This document shows positions 33,010 through 43,905 of a DNA stretch of 64,000 nt, piece by piece. The notes below the pieces were generated by a model. That model was not told the origin of the DNA and made no database searches. It was given only the letters and a program-made list of their open reading frames with translations. The stretch's first letter is position 1. The number at the start of each line of letters is the position of its first letter. A program made the translations under genes and the position numbers. Source of the stretch: Rhizomys pruinosus (lineage: Eukaryota; Chordata; Mammalia; Rodentia; Spalacidae); contig VZQC01006583.1 of NCBI GenBank assembly GCA_009823505.1, positions 783,344 to 847,343 on the forward strand, given 5' to 3'.

Positions 33010-33890
33010 CCCTCAGTGTGCCTGCATGGTGATGTTGGTGTTGTAAGGAGGAGTGTGTGCATGGTGACGTTGGGTATTGTAAGGAGCAGTGTCTGCATGG
33101 TGATGTTAGTGTTGTAAAGGAGGAGTGTCTGCATAGTGATGTTGGTGTTGTAAGGAGGAGTGTCTGCATGGTGATGTTGGTGTTGTAAGGAGCACTGTCT
33201 GCATGGTGATGTTGGGTGTTGTAAGGAGCAGTGCCTGCATGGTGATGTTGGTGTTGTAAGGAGAAGGGTCTGCATGGTGATGTTGGTGTTGCAAGGAGCA
33301 GTGTCTGCATGGTGATGTTGGGTGTTGTAAGGAGGAGTGTCTGCATGGTGATGTTGGTGTTGTAAGGAAGAGTGTCTGCATGGTGATGTTGGTGTTGTAA
33401 GGAGGAGTGTCTGCATGGTGATGTTGGTATTGTAAGGAGCAGTGTCTGCATGGTGATGTTGGTGTTGTAAGGAGGAGTGTCTGCATGGTGATGTTGGTGT
33501 TGTAAGGAGGAGTGTCTGCATGGTGATGTTGGTGTTGTAAGGAGGAGTGTCTGCATGGTGATGTTGGTGTTGTAAGGAGCAGTGTCTGCATGGTGATGTT
33601 GGTGTTGTAAGGAGCAGTGTCTGCATGGTGATGTTGGTGTTGTAAGGAGCAGTGTCTGCATGGTGATGTTGGTGTTGTAAGGAGGAGTGTCTGCATGGTG
33701 ATGTTGGTGTTGTAAGGAGGAGTGTCTGCATGGTGATGTTGGTGTTGTAAGGAGCAGTGTCTGCATGGTGATGTTGGTGTTGTAAGGAGCAGTGTCTGCA
33801 TGGTGATGTTGGTGTTGTAAGGAGGAGTGTCTGCATGGTGATGTTGGTGTTGTAAGGAGCAGTGTCTGCATGGTGATATTTGTGTTGTAA
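33010..33890 (+). repeat. 35-bp minisatellite, about 25 copies
   Basis: The unit reads GGTGTTGTAAGGAGCAGTGT followed by CTGCATGGTGATGTT. Two unit types differ at AGCAG versus AGGAG, with a few 36-bp units carrying an extra G. As 35 is not a multiple of three, all three minus frames cycle through the same peptide, giving three overlapping frames of about 300-345 codons. That pattern rules out coding selection. Confidence 0.97.
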
Positions 33891-34232
33891 AGACATGGGG
33901 CTCCAGGCCAGTTCTGTCTCCCTTAGACATTTTTACTGTTCTCCTCTGTAACGTGATAGATGGTGAGGTCTTTCCTAGGAAGCTCGGGAGTCCCTGTGTG
34001 GACCATATGAGCATCCAGGAATCTTGGGACTGGCCCTGGACACTGTTGTTCTTTGGGGTGTAGGAGAGTTCTGGGAGAATTTCCTTTGTCAGAATAAATT
34101 TCTTGGTTATGTGCCAACCTTAACTTCCAGTCCCTCACTGCTGTAACTCATAAGATGAAAGCTATTGTTTTTCATGCCTTATTTTTATTATCTATCAATT
34201 GTTGCAAATAATGTGTTTTGCTACATTTTGAT

Positions 34233-34271
<39 letters not shown>

Positions 34272-34380
34272 AACTTGGATCTGGTGTGACTCACTTCCTT
34301 CCTTTTTATCCTCCCCTTCCTCTCTTCCTTTTCCCAAATACTACCCTTTCTTCTTCTATGCCTTTCTCTATTAATTAAAA
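33891..34380. other. Unique DNA with a (TG)n at 34232-34267
   Basis: No gene recognised. A pyrimidine-rich stretch follows the microsatellite. Confidence 0.4.
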
Positions 34381-34540
34381 AAACTGAATGTATTTTTATA
34401 ACTAAATCTTTTCAGAATTTCATGTGTGGGTATTGTGTTTATAACATTTCTACACTTCCCTCTCACCCAACTCCTCACACATCCCCCCAACTCCCTCTCA
34501 ATTTCCTGACCTCTTTTTAAATGATTTGTTACACACATGC

Positions 34541-34586
<46 letters not shown>

Positions 34587-34920
34587 CTGTATATGCAACC
34601 TGCTGAGTCCATTTAGTTTTGCTCCTATGTACATGAGTTTAGGGCCAACCACTTGGGATTAGATAATCCAGCAGGGTCTAGACCTGGAGAAAATGGATTC
34701 TCTCTCATAACATCTCATGACATCAATTGCTCATAGTGCTTTATCTAGAGGTGAGACCGTTTGAAGTTTCCCATCCACGTTGCATGTCAACTGTGTTCCA
34801 TACATGTGCACAATGTACTTTGGTGATAATCACCCCTTCTTCCACTCTACCTGCCCCAAGATTCCCCTTATGTCCCCACCCCAACTTACTTGCCCTTTTT
34901 AATTTATTTTTTTTTAATTT
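34380..34920 (-). mobile_element. Lx-type LINE-1 3' UTR with an internal (CA)n
   Basis: CAACCTGCTGAGTCCATTTA, GCTCCTATGTACATGAG, CCAACCACTTGGGATTAG and CCACGTTGCATGTCAACTG follow the antisense L1 3' UTR closely. A (CA)n microsatellite lies at 34541-34584. The part from 34795 repeats the typical terminal text (ACATGTGCACAATGTACTTT), so a second 3' end may be joined here. Confidence 0.75.
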
Positions 34921-34959
34921 TTAGGAGTCCACATATGAAAGGGAATGTGAAATGTTAGT

Positions 34960-36010
34960 CTTTCTGAGGAGCTTGACTTACTTGATGATTTCAAGTGCTC
35001 ACAGACAAGAAATAGAGTCTATATGCACAAGGGAGTGTTGTTCAGCCATAAAGCAGATAATGCTGCCGCTTCTGAGAGAATGAACAAAACTGGAAAGCAA
35101 GGCACTGTCGATGGGAAGGCAGCTTGATATGAGTATGGAGGTTACTCTAAGCACTAAAGCTGATGGCCAGGGATGATCTCAGAGGAAGAGTGCTCACCTC
35201 GCATGGAGGAGGCCTCGCCATAGATCCCCAGAACTGTGAAATCAGACAAGCAAATAAGTGAACAGACAAAACTCAGCAGAATTACTGTGTGATTCATAGG
35301 AGTGTAGCTCCATAAATTCCTGTATGATCCATGTCACTTATGGAGATTTGCCCAGAGCAAATGAAGGCAGCAGAGAAGCAGCCACACACTCCCAGTGTGT
35401 TCTGTACTGCTAACCATGGTTAGTTATGGAATCAGCCTGGGCACACGAACTTACAAAGCAGTTGCCATATGTACTATATGTCTTAAAATATTTATTCCCG
35501 TGTGTGTGTGTGTGTGTGCNCAAGTTAAAAGTAATTCACATACCACAGTTTCATATTATAGTCTTCTAAATCTGACTGACATTTTTACCAGCAAATTTCA
35601 CACTCTGATGGTTTTCATGCAGCTTTTGTTTCTCTGGGAAGTCTTCATCTCTCATTTGTTCTGAGAGATAATTTGCTGGGTACGGTCATCCTGGCTGGCC
35701 TGCCCTTCCTCCCTTCCCACCTCCCTCCCTCCCTCCCTTCCTCCCTCTTTCTTTCTTTTCTTGTGTTACTGAGTCATAAAAGTTGAAATCTTGTCATTTG
35801 CAGAAAGGTGTATGGAGCTGGAGGTCAACACATTAAGTAAAATAAGCCATTCACAGAAGAATAGGGATGTCGCGTGTTCTTTTGCATAGATGGAAACTGA
35901 AGAAAGAAAAATTAACTTGAAAGCAGACTAGTGTTTACCAGGAACTGGGGAGGGTGAGGGCAGGAGTGTCAGGCAGCAATGTCTGCATTTGAGACACAGT
36001 GGATCCTGTT
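34960..36010 (+). mobile_element. Old L1 ORF2 end and 3' UTR relic, interrupted
   Basis: GTGTTGTTCAGCCATAAAG (near 35035) is the conserved end of L1 ORF2 (YYSAIK region), and GGAGGTCAACACATTAAGTA (near 35820) continues it. Between them lie an ID-like piece (35166-35236), a (TG)n ending in the single ambiguous base at 35520, and a CCTT-rich tract (35700-35762). Confidence 0.6.
35520..35520. other. Single undetermined base
   Basis: One n follows a (TG)n run (35501-35519). It probably marks an unresolved call at a microsatellite. Confidence 0.95.
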
Positions 36011-36272
36011 AACACGTACAATTAATCAGTGTTAATTAAAATCTTAAGTCCTTGGCTTACCAGTTCTCAGAGTGATGCAGATCTTTGAGCACAACAGGGT
36101 CTTTCTCAGTCTACAACGGCTTGACCCAAGGACTAAGAAGCTGAATGGTCAGAGCTCACCAAACTCAATTTGAAACAGAGACTCTCAAGTTTTGTTGTCT
36201 CACATCAATGATGATGATGGATGAGGACACACAGGACTCACAGGAATGAGCCTTATTAAGAAAGAGCAGGAA

Positions 36273-36430
36273 GCCGGGCGTGGTGGTGCATATCTTTAAT
36301 CCCAGCACTTGGGAGGCAGAGGCAGGCAGATCTCTCTGAGTTCAAGGCCACCTTGACATAGTGAGGTCCAGGCCAGTTGGGACTAAAGGGAGACCCTGTT
36401 TCAAAAAGATAAAATTAAAAAAAAAAAGAA
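36273..36430 (+). mobile_element. B1 SINE with target-site duplication
   Basis: GCCGGGCGTGGTGGTGCATA ... GAGACCCTGTTTCAAAAAG plus an A-rich tail. The near-identical AAGAAAGAGCAGGAA (36258-36272) and AAGAAACGAGCAGGA (36431-36445) flank it. The well-preserved CpG-containing head suggests a fairly recent copy. Confidence 0.93.
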
Positions 36431-36445
36431 AAGAAACGAGCAGGA

Positions 36446-37469
36446 GAGACCAAGTGTCCCTGAGAGGTAGGACCCCAAAGTTCCCTGAGCGGCTTATCTA
36501 GGGGATTTTATAACAGAAGCCAGACTAAGGCTGGTGTAATTTTAAAATTAAGATGGGCTAATTCCCTTGGTATAGTGTGAACGAAGTCAATATATCCCCC
36601 CTCACCCCATCCACAAATGCATTTCTTCCTGGCCAAGGAGAAGACCACACACTGTTCATGCACGACTCACCCATTGAAGGGTTGGTCTGTGTTCCTTCGT
36701 CCTTGACCTTGGCTTGGTTTGCCAGCCATTGGCCAGTTAGATCTTCTAGCCCTCAGCTGGGATGAGGTCCAATAGCAGCAGCTCAAGGTAGCTGAATCTG
36801 CTAGTGTGAACTACATCAGGAGGTCTTTGTTCTCACGTTAGTGTGGCAGTTCATGGTGGTCCACTGTGGACCTTGTATTTGCTGCCTACAGACACCTAAC
36901 CAACCGTTGCTCTGGAGATGCCGCTGCAGTTGCCGTGGTTCCCTGTCTCCAGCTCCTCGTCTACCTGGAGCTCTAGGGTGTTCTCCTTTCTGGAAGAGGT
37001 GGAGGCTCCTGAGGAGCCATCCTTACCCACAGTTCACTCTGTTGTAATTAGGTTCAGAATTTGTTAATGGGTAGCAGTGCCTTGCATGTGTTCCTGGCAG
37101 CAGGTAGTGTAGGGAGAGCCCCATCCTTCCTCTGACTGGGTTTGCTTGGCTATCTAGTACCCAACTGCAAGACTCTCATGTACCTTCCTGTGCTCCCTAC
37201 CGCTCCATTTTAACCCTAACATCCCTTTTCACTGTAACAAAAGAGTTACGCTTACAGATGGTAAGGTTACCAAAACACTCTAGAATTGTCCTACCACTTG
37301 TATTTACACATTGTAATTACCATACATGGTTGGAAGATATGTATTCATATTCTAACAAAAAAGAATGTAAAGTTATACTTCTTTTTACCTGCACACAATT
37401 TTACTGTTAAAATGTGAATCTATAAATGTGTTTTAGAATTAACCTATAGTTTATTTTCAGATTTTGATT
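36446..37469. other. Unique DNA, no gene assigned
   Basis: About 1 kb with no recognised element. The longest frame is 68 codons. Confidence 0.4.
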
Positions 37470-37720
37470 TATGTGTGGAAAGGGAACAACAAAAAAGAGA
37501 GAAACCTATTCAAAGAACTGACCAAAACAGTAAACTTGTGCATCAAAAAGGTTATAAAAGACCAAGAAAAAGATTCAAGACAGGACTTAACATGTATGAC
37601 AGAATCCATGAGCTCTGGCGGGGGTAAGGGGCTATGTGGGGTGGGCATGGATGGGGGAATGAGTTTACATTTGATTAAAAAATGTTGTATGAAATCCGTT
37701 CAATAAAAATAAAAAAAAAA
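37470..37720 (+). mobile_element. 5'-truncated LINE-1 3' UTR of the copy-1 type
   Basis: GGAACAACAAAAAAGAGAG ... TCAAAGAACTGACCAAAACA ... CATGAGCTCTGGCGGGGG ... an AATAAAAATAAAAAAAAAA tail. The same landmarks in the same order occur at 14170-14400 in LINE-1 copy 1, so it is a severely truncated member of that family. Confidence 0.78.
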
Positions 37721-37987
37721 GGTTACTAAAGAGCTTCTTCAGATAACACAGAGATGCAAGAAGCTGTTGTGGACTGCTACATCTATCGTCCCTTCCTGAA
37801 AGGAATATTGTTTGGGGCAGTGATTACTTCTGTGACAAAAGGATTTTCTAGACTCCCATAGACTGTTTTATTTGAAGAGTTTCAATATTGAGGCATTTGG
37901 CTTTATAACTCAGTACCACTATTATTTTAAGTAAAATATTAAAAGAAGCACAGCTAATGAAAAGAAAATAAATCAGGACTGAAACAT

Positions 37988-38368
37988 GAGGGGTGGGGCT
38001 GTGGCTCAGTGGTTAGGGGCCCTTGCTGTTCTTGTGGAGGACACAAGCTCAGTGGTTAGGGGCCCTTGCTGTTCTTGCGGAAGACACAAGCTCCATGGTT
38101 AGGGACGCTTGCTGTTCTTGCGGAGGACACAAGCTCCATGGTTAGGGGCCCTTACTGTGCTTGCAGAGGACACGAGCTCAGTGGTTAGGGGCCCTTGCTG
38201 TGCTTGCGGAGAACACAAGCTCAGTTCCCAGCACCCACACCGGCCAGCTCACAATTGTCTTTACTCTAGCTTCAGTGCATCTGATGCCCTCTTCTGGCCT
38301 CCAAGGACAGCTGAACACACCTGCACATACCAACACACAGGCCTTTTCACATGCACACAATTAAAATA
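37988..38368 (+). mobile_element. B2-family SINE with a five-fold amplified A-box segment
   Basis: The head GGGGTGGGGCTGTGGCTCAG is followed by five exact 43-bp steps, then the B-box region CTCAGTTCCCAGCACCC and the remaining body to an ACACAATTAAAATAAG tail. Only one A-box segment is expected in a B2. Confidence 0.9.
38004..38218 (+). repeat. 5 x 43-bp minisatellite derived from B2 promoter DNA
   Basis: The unit starts at 38004, 38047, 38090, 38133 and 38176, always with GCTC[AG/CA]TGGTTAGGG. The next 43-bp step (38219) falls on the B-box text GCTCAGTTCCC. The period therefore equals the normal A-box to B-box distance in B2. Confidence 0.95.
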
Positions 38369-38521
38369 AGGGGCTCGAGAGATGACTCAGTGCTTATAAG
38401 TGCTCGTTGCTCTTCCAGAGAACTTTGAATAGAGTTCCCAGAAGCCACACTGAGGGACTCACAACCACCTGTAACTCCAGCTCCGTGGAATCTGATGCCC
38501 TCTGTCAGCTTCCAGCAGCAC

Positions 38522-38556
<35 letters not shown>

Positions 38557-38590
38557 ATATAACTTTTAAAAATTAATAAAAACCTTAAAA
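38369..38590 (+). mobile_element. B2-family SINE with a (CA)n tail
   Basis: GGGGCTCGAGAGATGACTCA ... ACTCCAGCTCCGTGGAATC ... (CA)n at 38526-38553 ... TTAAAAATTAATAAAAACC. It directly abuts the preceding B2. Confidence 0.85.
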
Positions 38591-38667
38591 ATTAGAAAAG
38601 ATGACAGAAGTATGAATTATCTATTTGCCATGAAATGCAAACATCAAGCATGCATAGAAAGCCTCTG

Positions 38668-38888
38668 TGTGCCTAGCACTGTTCTAAATGCTTGACCACA
38701 GCCATTTATTTCCACTTCATAAACACTATGGGTTCCTATATTATTGCCTTCATGTTACAGGTGAACGATAGAGAACAAAGGCCCAGAGAGCTTACGTGGC
38801 ATGTCCAGGGCCACATAGCTCATAAGCGGTAGAAGCAGGATTTGAACCTGGGTCATCTAATCATCTAGCTGCAGAGTCTATTGTCTTA
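38668..38888 (-). mobile_element. MIR SINE
   Basis: CCTAGCACTGTTCTAAATGC ... TTCATGTTACAGGTGAACG ... CCCAGAGAGCTTACGTGG ... CACATAGCTCATAAGC ... GGATTTGAACCTGGG. One of the clearest MIR copies here, almost the full length in antisense. Confidence 0.85.
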
Positions 38889-39003
38889 GCAAGCCGGGTG
38901 GCACATGCCTATTAGCTTTAGTACTCTGGAGGGTGTGACAAGAAGATCATGGCTAGCCTGGGTCACAGAGTGAGACCCAGTTTCAAAAAACTATCAAACA
39001 AAA
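38889..39003 (+). mobile_element. Degenerate B1-like SINE
   Basis: AGCCGGGTGGCACATGCCTA ... GCTAGCCTGGGTCACAGAGT ... GAGACCCAGTTTCAAAA. Short and diverged, perhaps an early proto-B1. Confidence 0.65.
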
Positions 39004-39234
39004 GGATCTCTACCTTAACCTCTAGAACCAGGTCTTAAAATGGCCATCCTGCCTTCAAAGAGCATCCGTAGTCACTGAAAAAAGATGCACAGATGACAGA
39101 TAAATGGAAAGACAACACAAGACACCAGTGCATTGAATTCTGTGTCATATGACATTGTCTCCACCCAGCATTAGAGAGAAATATAAAGTAAGGCCTTGGG
39201 GATGCTGGGGGAGATGGGGCATCAGACGGGGTGA

Positions 39235-39537
39235 GACAACACTGTTCTGACAGGTGGGGTGTGAGACAAGACTGTTCTGATGCGTGGGCTGTGACAGGAC
39301 TGTTCTGACAGGTGGGCTGTGACAGGACTGTTCTGACAGGTAGGCTGTGACAGGACTATTCTGACAGGTGGGCTGCGACAGGACTGTTCTGACAGGTGGA
39401 GTGTGAGACAGGACTGTTCTGATGCGTGGGCTGTGACAGGACTCTTCTGATGCGTGGGCTGTGACAGGACTGTTCTGATGGGTGGGCTGTCACAGGACTG
39501 TTCTGATGGGTGGGCTGTCACAGGACTAACATGGAGG
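39235..39537 (+). repeat. 28-bp minisatellite, about 11 copies
   Basis: The unit reads TGTTCTGACAGGTGGGCTGT followed by GACAGGAC. The step is 28 bp (for example 39301, 39329, 39357). Variants have TGATGCGTGGG or TGATGGGTGGG in place of TGACAGGTGGG. Confidence 0.95.
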
Positions 39538-39895
39538 ACTGGGCATAGTAGGACTCATTGCTTGAATTGTCACTAGAAGGAACAAAGACATGTATCACAC
39601 GAAGCAGATAACTCTTCTTGGGGGTGAACTGAAGGGTGACATTACAGACATCACCTATAGAATTATAGACACAGACATAGTCATAGAGTGATGTGTGCAT
39701 TGGCATTTTCCTCTGTGAAACTCAGATAATAACTTTCCATCTTCCTTTTTGAAGGTTTATGTTCCTGTGTTTGAGACAGGGTCTCATGTCTGTCTGGGGC
39801 GGGTGTAGAACTCTATAAAGGAGATTATAGGGTTGAATTCCCAAGCTTTCTGCTTCTGGCTGGGGCTTTATGCATGTGGCCTAATTCCTTGCAAT
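39538..39895. other. Unique DNA, no gene assigned
   Basis: No recognised element. Confidence 0.4.
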
Positions 39896-39898
39896 AAT

Positions 39899-40141
39899 TT
39901 TATTTATTTGTTTATTTATTTATTATTTATTTGTTTATTTATTTTATCTATATGTGTTCCCTGCATGTATATATGTCCACCACATGCATGCAGTGCCCAC
40001 GGAGGCCAGAAGAGGGTGTCAGATCCCCTGGAACTGGAGTTATGGGCGGTTGTTAGCTGCCATAGGTGTGCTGGGCACCAAACCTCAGTCCTCTGCAAGA
40101 GCAGTCAGTGCCTACACTACCAAGCCACCTCTCCAGGCCCC
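39899..40141 (-). mobile_element. B2-family SINE with (TTTA)n tail
   Basis: A (TTTA/TTTG)n tail (39899-39945) is followed by CAGTGCCCACGGAGGCCAGA and the head CAAGCCACCTCTCCAGGCCC. Similar 13-bp text (CTTGCAATAATTT / CTTGCAGCAATTT) flanks it as an imperfect target-site duplication. Confidence 0.9.
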
Positions 40142-41038
40142 TTGCAGCAATTTCTATTTTCCTTCTTTGCAAAGTAAATTTGGATTTTTTTTAAAAAACA
40201 TAAAGTAGCATATAAATGTGGACCCCTATGTAAACACATAACCTATTATTATTTTTAAGAAATTATTTTCATTTTTAGCTTTCATCTTCCCAAGTGTAAG
40301 GCTTTGCCTTACAAGACTGGATGAATGCACGGAGAGAGGAAAGGGGTGTTAGGATGCTGGGAGACTAATGAAGACCCAAAGGCGGGGGGCGTCTCCACAC
40401 AGCGTGCTGCAGTCTCCAGTGGGGGCGACCTTAACCCCTTTTGGCTGCTGAGCACATGCTTTGCATCTAGGTCTCCCCAGAAAAGCAAAATGAATGGTGG
40501 AAGAGACTGAGAACAGAGGAGACTGACAGGGTCCTGGTTTTCTCAGTCCCTGGGCGACTCACGAGGAGGTGGGACGGCTTGGGAGCAGACAGCTTCTCCA
40601 CAGCTGAGGTAGACGAGCCTGCTGCTGGTCCGGTGCGGGGCTGGCTGGTCCCACCTGGGAGTGTTGAGGGACCTTTCCAGAGAGAACAGCACTGGAAGGG
40701 AAACTGCTCTTGAGTGGAGACTGCGGGGCGGACCGGATTGGGGGGAGGGGGGAGGGGGGAGTTCCCTGGGGCCTTAGAGAGGTATCAGGTGAAGGCAGCA
40801 AGCGAGGCAGTCCGGGGCCACCCAGGCTCCTGATCAGGTTGAGACAAGAGGACAAATGCAGTGGGGTCAGGCTGCCATTCTCCACGGTGGTCAGAAGGGA
40901 TGCATGCAGCCCTGCACCAGAGCAGGCGTGACACTGTCCCTCCACCCCTGCAGTTGGCGAAGCCACTGAACATCTTCCTCTCCTTGCCTTTCTTATGTCT
41001 GCAATCCATCTTGCTGTGGCACAGCAGGAGATCATCTG
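40142..41038. other. GC-richer unique DNA, no gene assigned
   Basis: This includes a (GGGGGA)n-like purine tract at 40738-40762. A 158-codon minus frame (40559-41035) has a Pro/Ser/Leu-rich product with no domain I recognise, most likely due to GC-rich composition. Confidence 0.4.
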
Positions 41039-41205
41039 ATTTTTTTTTTTTTTTTTTTTTGGTCTTTTTGGGACAGGGTCTCCCTTTAGTTCCAGCTGGT
41101 CTGGAACTCACTTTGTAAACCAGGCTGGCCTTGAACTCACAGAGATCTGCCTGCCTCTGCCTCCTGAGTGCTGGGATTAAAGGCGTGCGCCACCACACCT
41201 GGCCC
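41039..41205 (-). mobile_element. B1 SINE, well preserved
   Basis: A 22-T tail is followed by GGGACAGGGTCTCCCTTTAG ... CTTGAACTCACAGAGATCTG ... GCTGGGATTAAAGGCGTGCG. Conserved CpGs near the head suggest recent activity. Confidence 0.95.
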
Positions 41206-41307
41206 ATTTTTTAAAAATATTTTAATTCAAGACAAATACTACCTGAACACTACCTACGGCGACTGTTTAGGCAAGAACAGATTGAGTTTAAGCTGCATTT
41301 GCCACTT

Positions 41308-41422
41308 CGATGGCTTCTTATGGAATTGATTCTCACCTCTCCAGTGCGAGTCCTGGGAACTGGATTTAGCTCACTGGGCTTGGCAGCAAACCCCTTTACC
41401 TGTTGAGTCCTCTTGCTGGCCC
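41308..41422 (-). mobile_element. Degenerate tRNA-derived SINE fragment
   Basis: GAGTCCTGGGAACTGGATTT ... TTGGCAGCAAACCCCTTTAC ... GAGTCCTCTTGCTGGCCCC is similar to the element at 1700-1887. The subfamily is uncertain. Confidence 0.6.
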
Positions 41423-43165
41423 CTTCGTTCATTTCCTTTCCTCTCAGATGAGAGTTATCAGTGAACATAATTCAGTTGCCTACCAAATAAATTCATTTTC
41501 CATCTTCATCCAAGCTGAAGTGTGAACAGAATTGTGTGATCCAATTATGTACAATGTTGGCATTAAGCAACTCTGACTGGGATTAACCAATCCAAGTGCT
41601 GACTTTTCAAAATGTCTCAGTGACATTAACCTTTGACTGGAACAAGATAATATATGTAAAAGTTCCTGGCACACATTAGGTGCAAGGTGAATATTAATTA
41701 CTGGGATGTTGTCTGGGGTCAATGTCAGGGAAGAGAACAGCTACGTGCCTGCAATCACAGCTCTCAGCTTAGTGTTCAGAAGATGAATAGGGGACACAGT
41801 GGACCTATGGAAACATCGGTGCCTTTCCCTCTGTGAGGCTGGGCAAGGAACTGTTGTCCACACCGAGAGACCGACTGCTGGCCGACCTAGGGATCATCTC
41901 GCTCGCTTTTTTAGAACTGTGGCTGATTTCTCCTCCTTCCCCTTGTGCTTACAATTCAGCATTTCTGGGAGATGCCAAGCAATCTTTTGAAAACCAATAA
42001 AAAAGTCTGTCAGATGGCATTGTTAATACCAGGGAGGGGGCACCACATCCATCTCCATCTCCTCCTTTACTTCTTTAAGGGCTGCTGACTCTTATAGACA
42101 CAGAATCTGTGTTTGGGGCTCTCTCTGCATGGTGCTCCCTGTCTGCCCAGCTCTGTGTCTGTCAATTCCCTTAATTCCAAAATAAAATAAGTGTAAGGGC
42201 TAAAGTTTTTCATGAGGCCAGAAAGATACCAGAAAATTGCATCTTCCCTTCCCTTTAGGTGCAATCTCAAAATCAAGTAAAAAAAAAAAAAAAAGATTTA
42301 AGAAGGAATTCTTACTCTGGAAAGAGCCATTTTCTTGTTTTTCTCTCCTTTGTTTCTGTTTTCTGGTCCTGGGGATCCATAGTTTTTATCAACTGTGAGA
42401 CAGATTTTCACTGTAGCATAGCATGGTCTACAAAGTAACAAAGGCCTGTGCTAGAACCCTGTAGAGCACTCCCCTTTCTTTGGGGTCCTACCACTTTATT
42501 CTGTTCGCCACCTTTAGGGTGCCATACCCCCAGCATGGCTTCCCCTCCTCCTTCTGAGTCATTATTTTCTCTCCGTCCTTGTCATCTGATCACACAATGC
42601 TCTGGCTGAATCTGGCAAATGGCCACAGTGCTGAACAGAATCTTTCCAGTAAAATATGGCTGATTAGCATAGAAATCTCCATACGCTTTTCTATTCTAAT
42701 TTTGCTGTTAGGATTCTGGCCCCTTCAGAGGTCATGCTAACCTAGTTAAGGCTCTTAGAGAAAGTACTGTGGTTCCAGCTCATTGCATTTACATTAAAAT
42801 ATATTGTCCTTCAGCTGATGTGCTAACCAGCAACCCATCATCTGCAACTTCGTAGCCAGCCTCAATGACAAGGCGCCATCCATTATTTAAGTTGGAGACT
42901 TGGAAGCCCACGACAGTTGCGATGGGTGTCAAGGCACTGAGGCCCCTAAAGCTCTGCCTGTGTGCATTTCACTCTGGATGACGTGAAGAGATCTGATGAA
43001 GAAGAGATTGCCACAGATGAAATGATGCTAACAGGATTTAGGACTTACATGGTGGGAAAAAGAACCACCTTAAGCAAGTTTTTCTCTGAGCTCCATAATG
43101 TGCTGCTGTTGCATGTGAATGTGCTCTCCACCCCCACAAATAAATATTAAGTATAAATAAAAAAT
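41423..43165. other. Unique DNA, no gene assigned
   Basis: About 1.7 kb, including a poly-A run at 42279-42294. A 62-codon plus frame at 42962-43150 contains an acidic stretch (KRSDEEEIATDEMM), but I cannot connect it to any protein. Confidence 0.4.
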
Positions 43166-43167
43166 GT

Positions 43168-43310
43168 TACACTGCTGGGTGTATGGTGCAGACCTATAAT
43201 CCCGTCACTGAGAAGGTGTGGCTGGCGGAGCAGGCCTACAGGGTCATCCTTGACTATTTGTAAAGTTCATGGCCAGCCTGGACTACATGGGAACTTGTCT
43301 CAAAGCATTT
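43168..43310 (+). mobile_element. Degenerate B1-like SINE
   Basis: TGCTGGGTGTATGGTGCAGA ... CATGGCCAGCCTGGACTACA ... GAACTTGTCTCAAAGC. Confidence 0.7.
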
Positions 43311-43341
43311 TTTTTACAAAAATTGGAATCTATGCTGTTTA

Positions 43342-43549
43342 AGGTTTTATTTTTATGACGTTTAGCTATGTGCATACGTCTGTGTCTGATTGTGGAGTTT
43401 GTGCCTGTGCATGCCTGTGCCCACGGTGGCCAGAAGGGGGTGTCAGAGCCCCTGGGGCTGGAGTTACAGGAGATGTAAGCTGGGCACTGAACTTGGGTCC
43501 TCTCTAACAGTACCCACTCTCAACAGCTTAGCCGTCTCTCCAGTCCTGG
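43342..43549 (-). mobile_element. B2-family SINE, diverged
   Basis: TTTTATTTTTATGACG tail, GTGCCCACGGTGGCCAGAAG body and AGCCGTCTCTCCAGTCC head. Confidence 0.82.
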
Positions 43550-43765
43550 CTCTGTGCTTTTATAAAAATAACTTATAAATGAAATTAGATGCAAAATATC
43601 ACATATCAAAAAAGGCCTGAGGCTCTCTTAAACCAGTCTTCTTTTTGTGTGGGAATGCTGAAAGCAAGGTGAGGCAGACCACTGTGAGTTGTCCAAGGTC
43701 ACTCTGTCGGTCCCTGGGCACTGGCCAGGGTCCCAGCGCTGGTCTCCCTGGCTGTATGAATACAG

Positions 43766-43905
43766 ACAAGCTTCTCAACATCTGTGTGCCAGTTGCCTCC
43801 TCTGTAAAGAAATGGTAGTGTTAATAGCATGTGTCTCCTTGGGATTGATAAGATTTAGATGAGCTATGGGCAAAGGACACAGAGCTGTACAGGGCTGACT
43901 GTGCT
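43766..43905 (+). mobile_element. MIR SINE fragment
   Basis: CAAGCTTCTCAACATCTGTG, then TTGCCTCCTCTGTAAAGAAA and GATTGATAAGATTTAGATGA, follows the second half of MIR in sense orientation. Confidence 0.6.

Noticed and set aside
31700..34000. CRISPR-like array (regular repeats of 35-36 bp)
   Set aside because: The repeats are contiguous without unique spacers, and the DNA is mammalian. These are minisatellites.
32859..34014. Three overlapping minus frames of 302-345 codons
   Set aside because: A 35-bp unit makes every frame cycle through the same 35-residue repeat. Equal openness in all three frames shows there is no coding selection.
37700..38220. tRNA gene cluster suggested by repeated A-box-like motifs
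   Set aside because: The units lack a cloverleaf and are internal to a B2 SINE. They are a SINE-derived tandem repeat.
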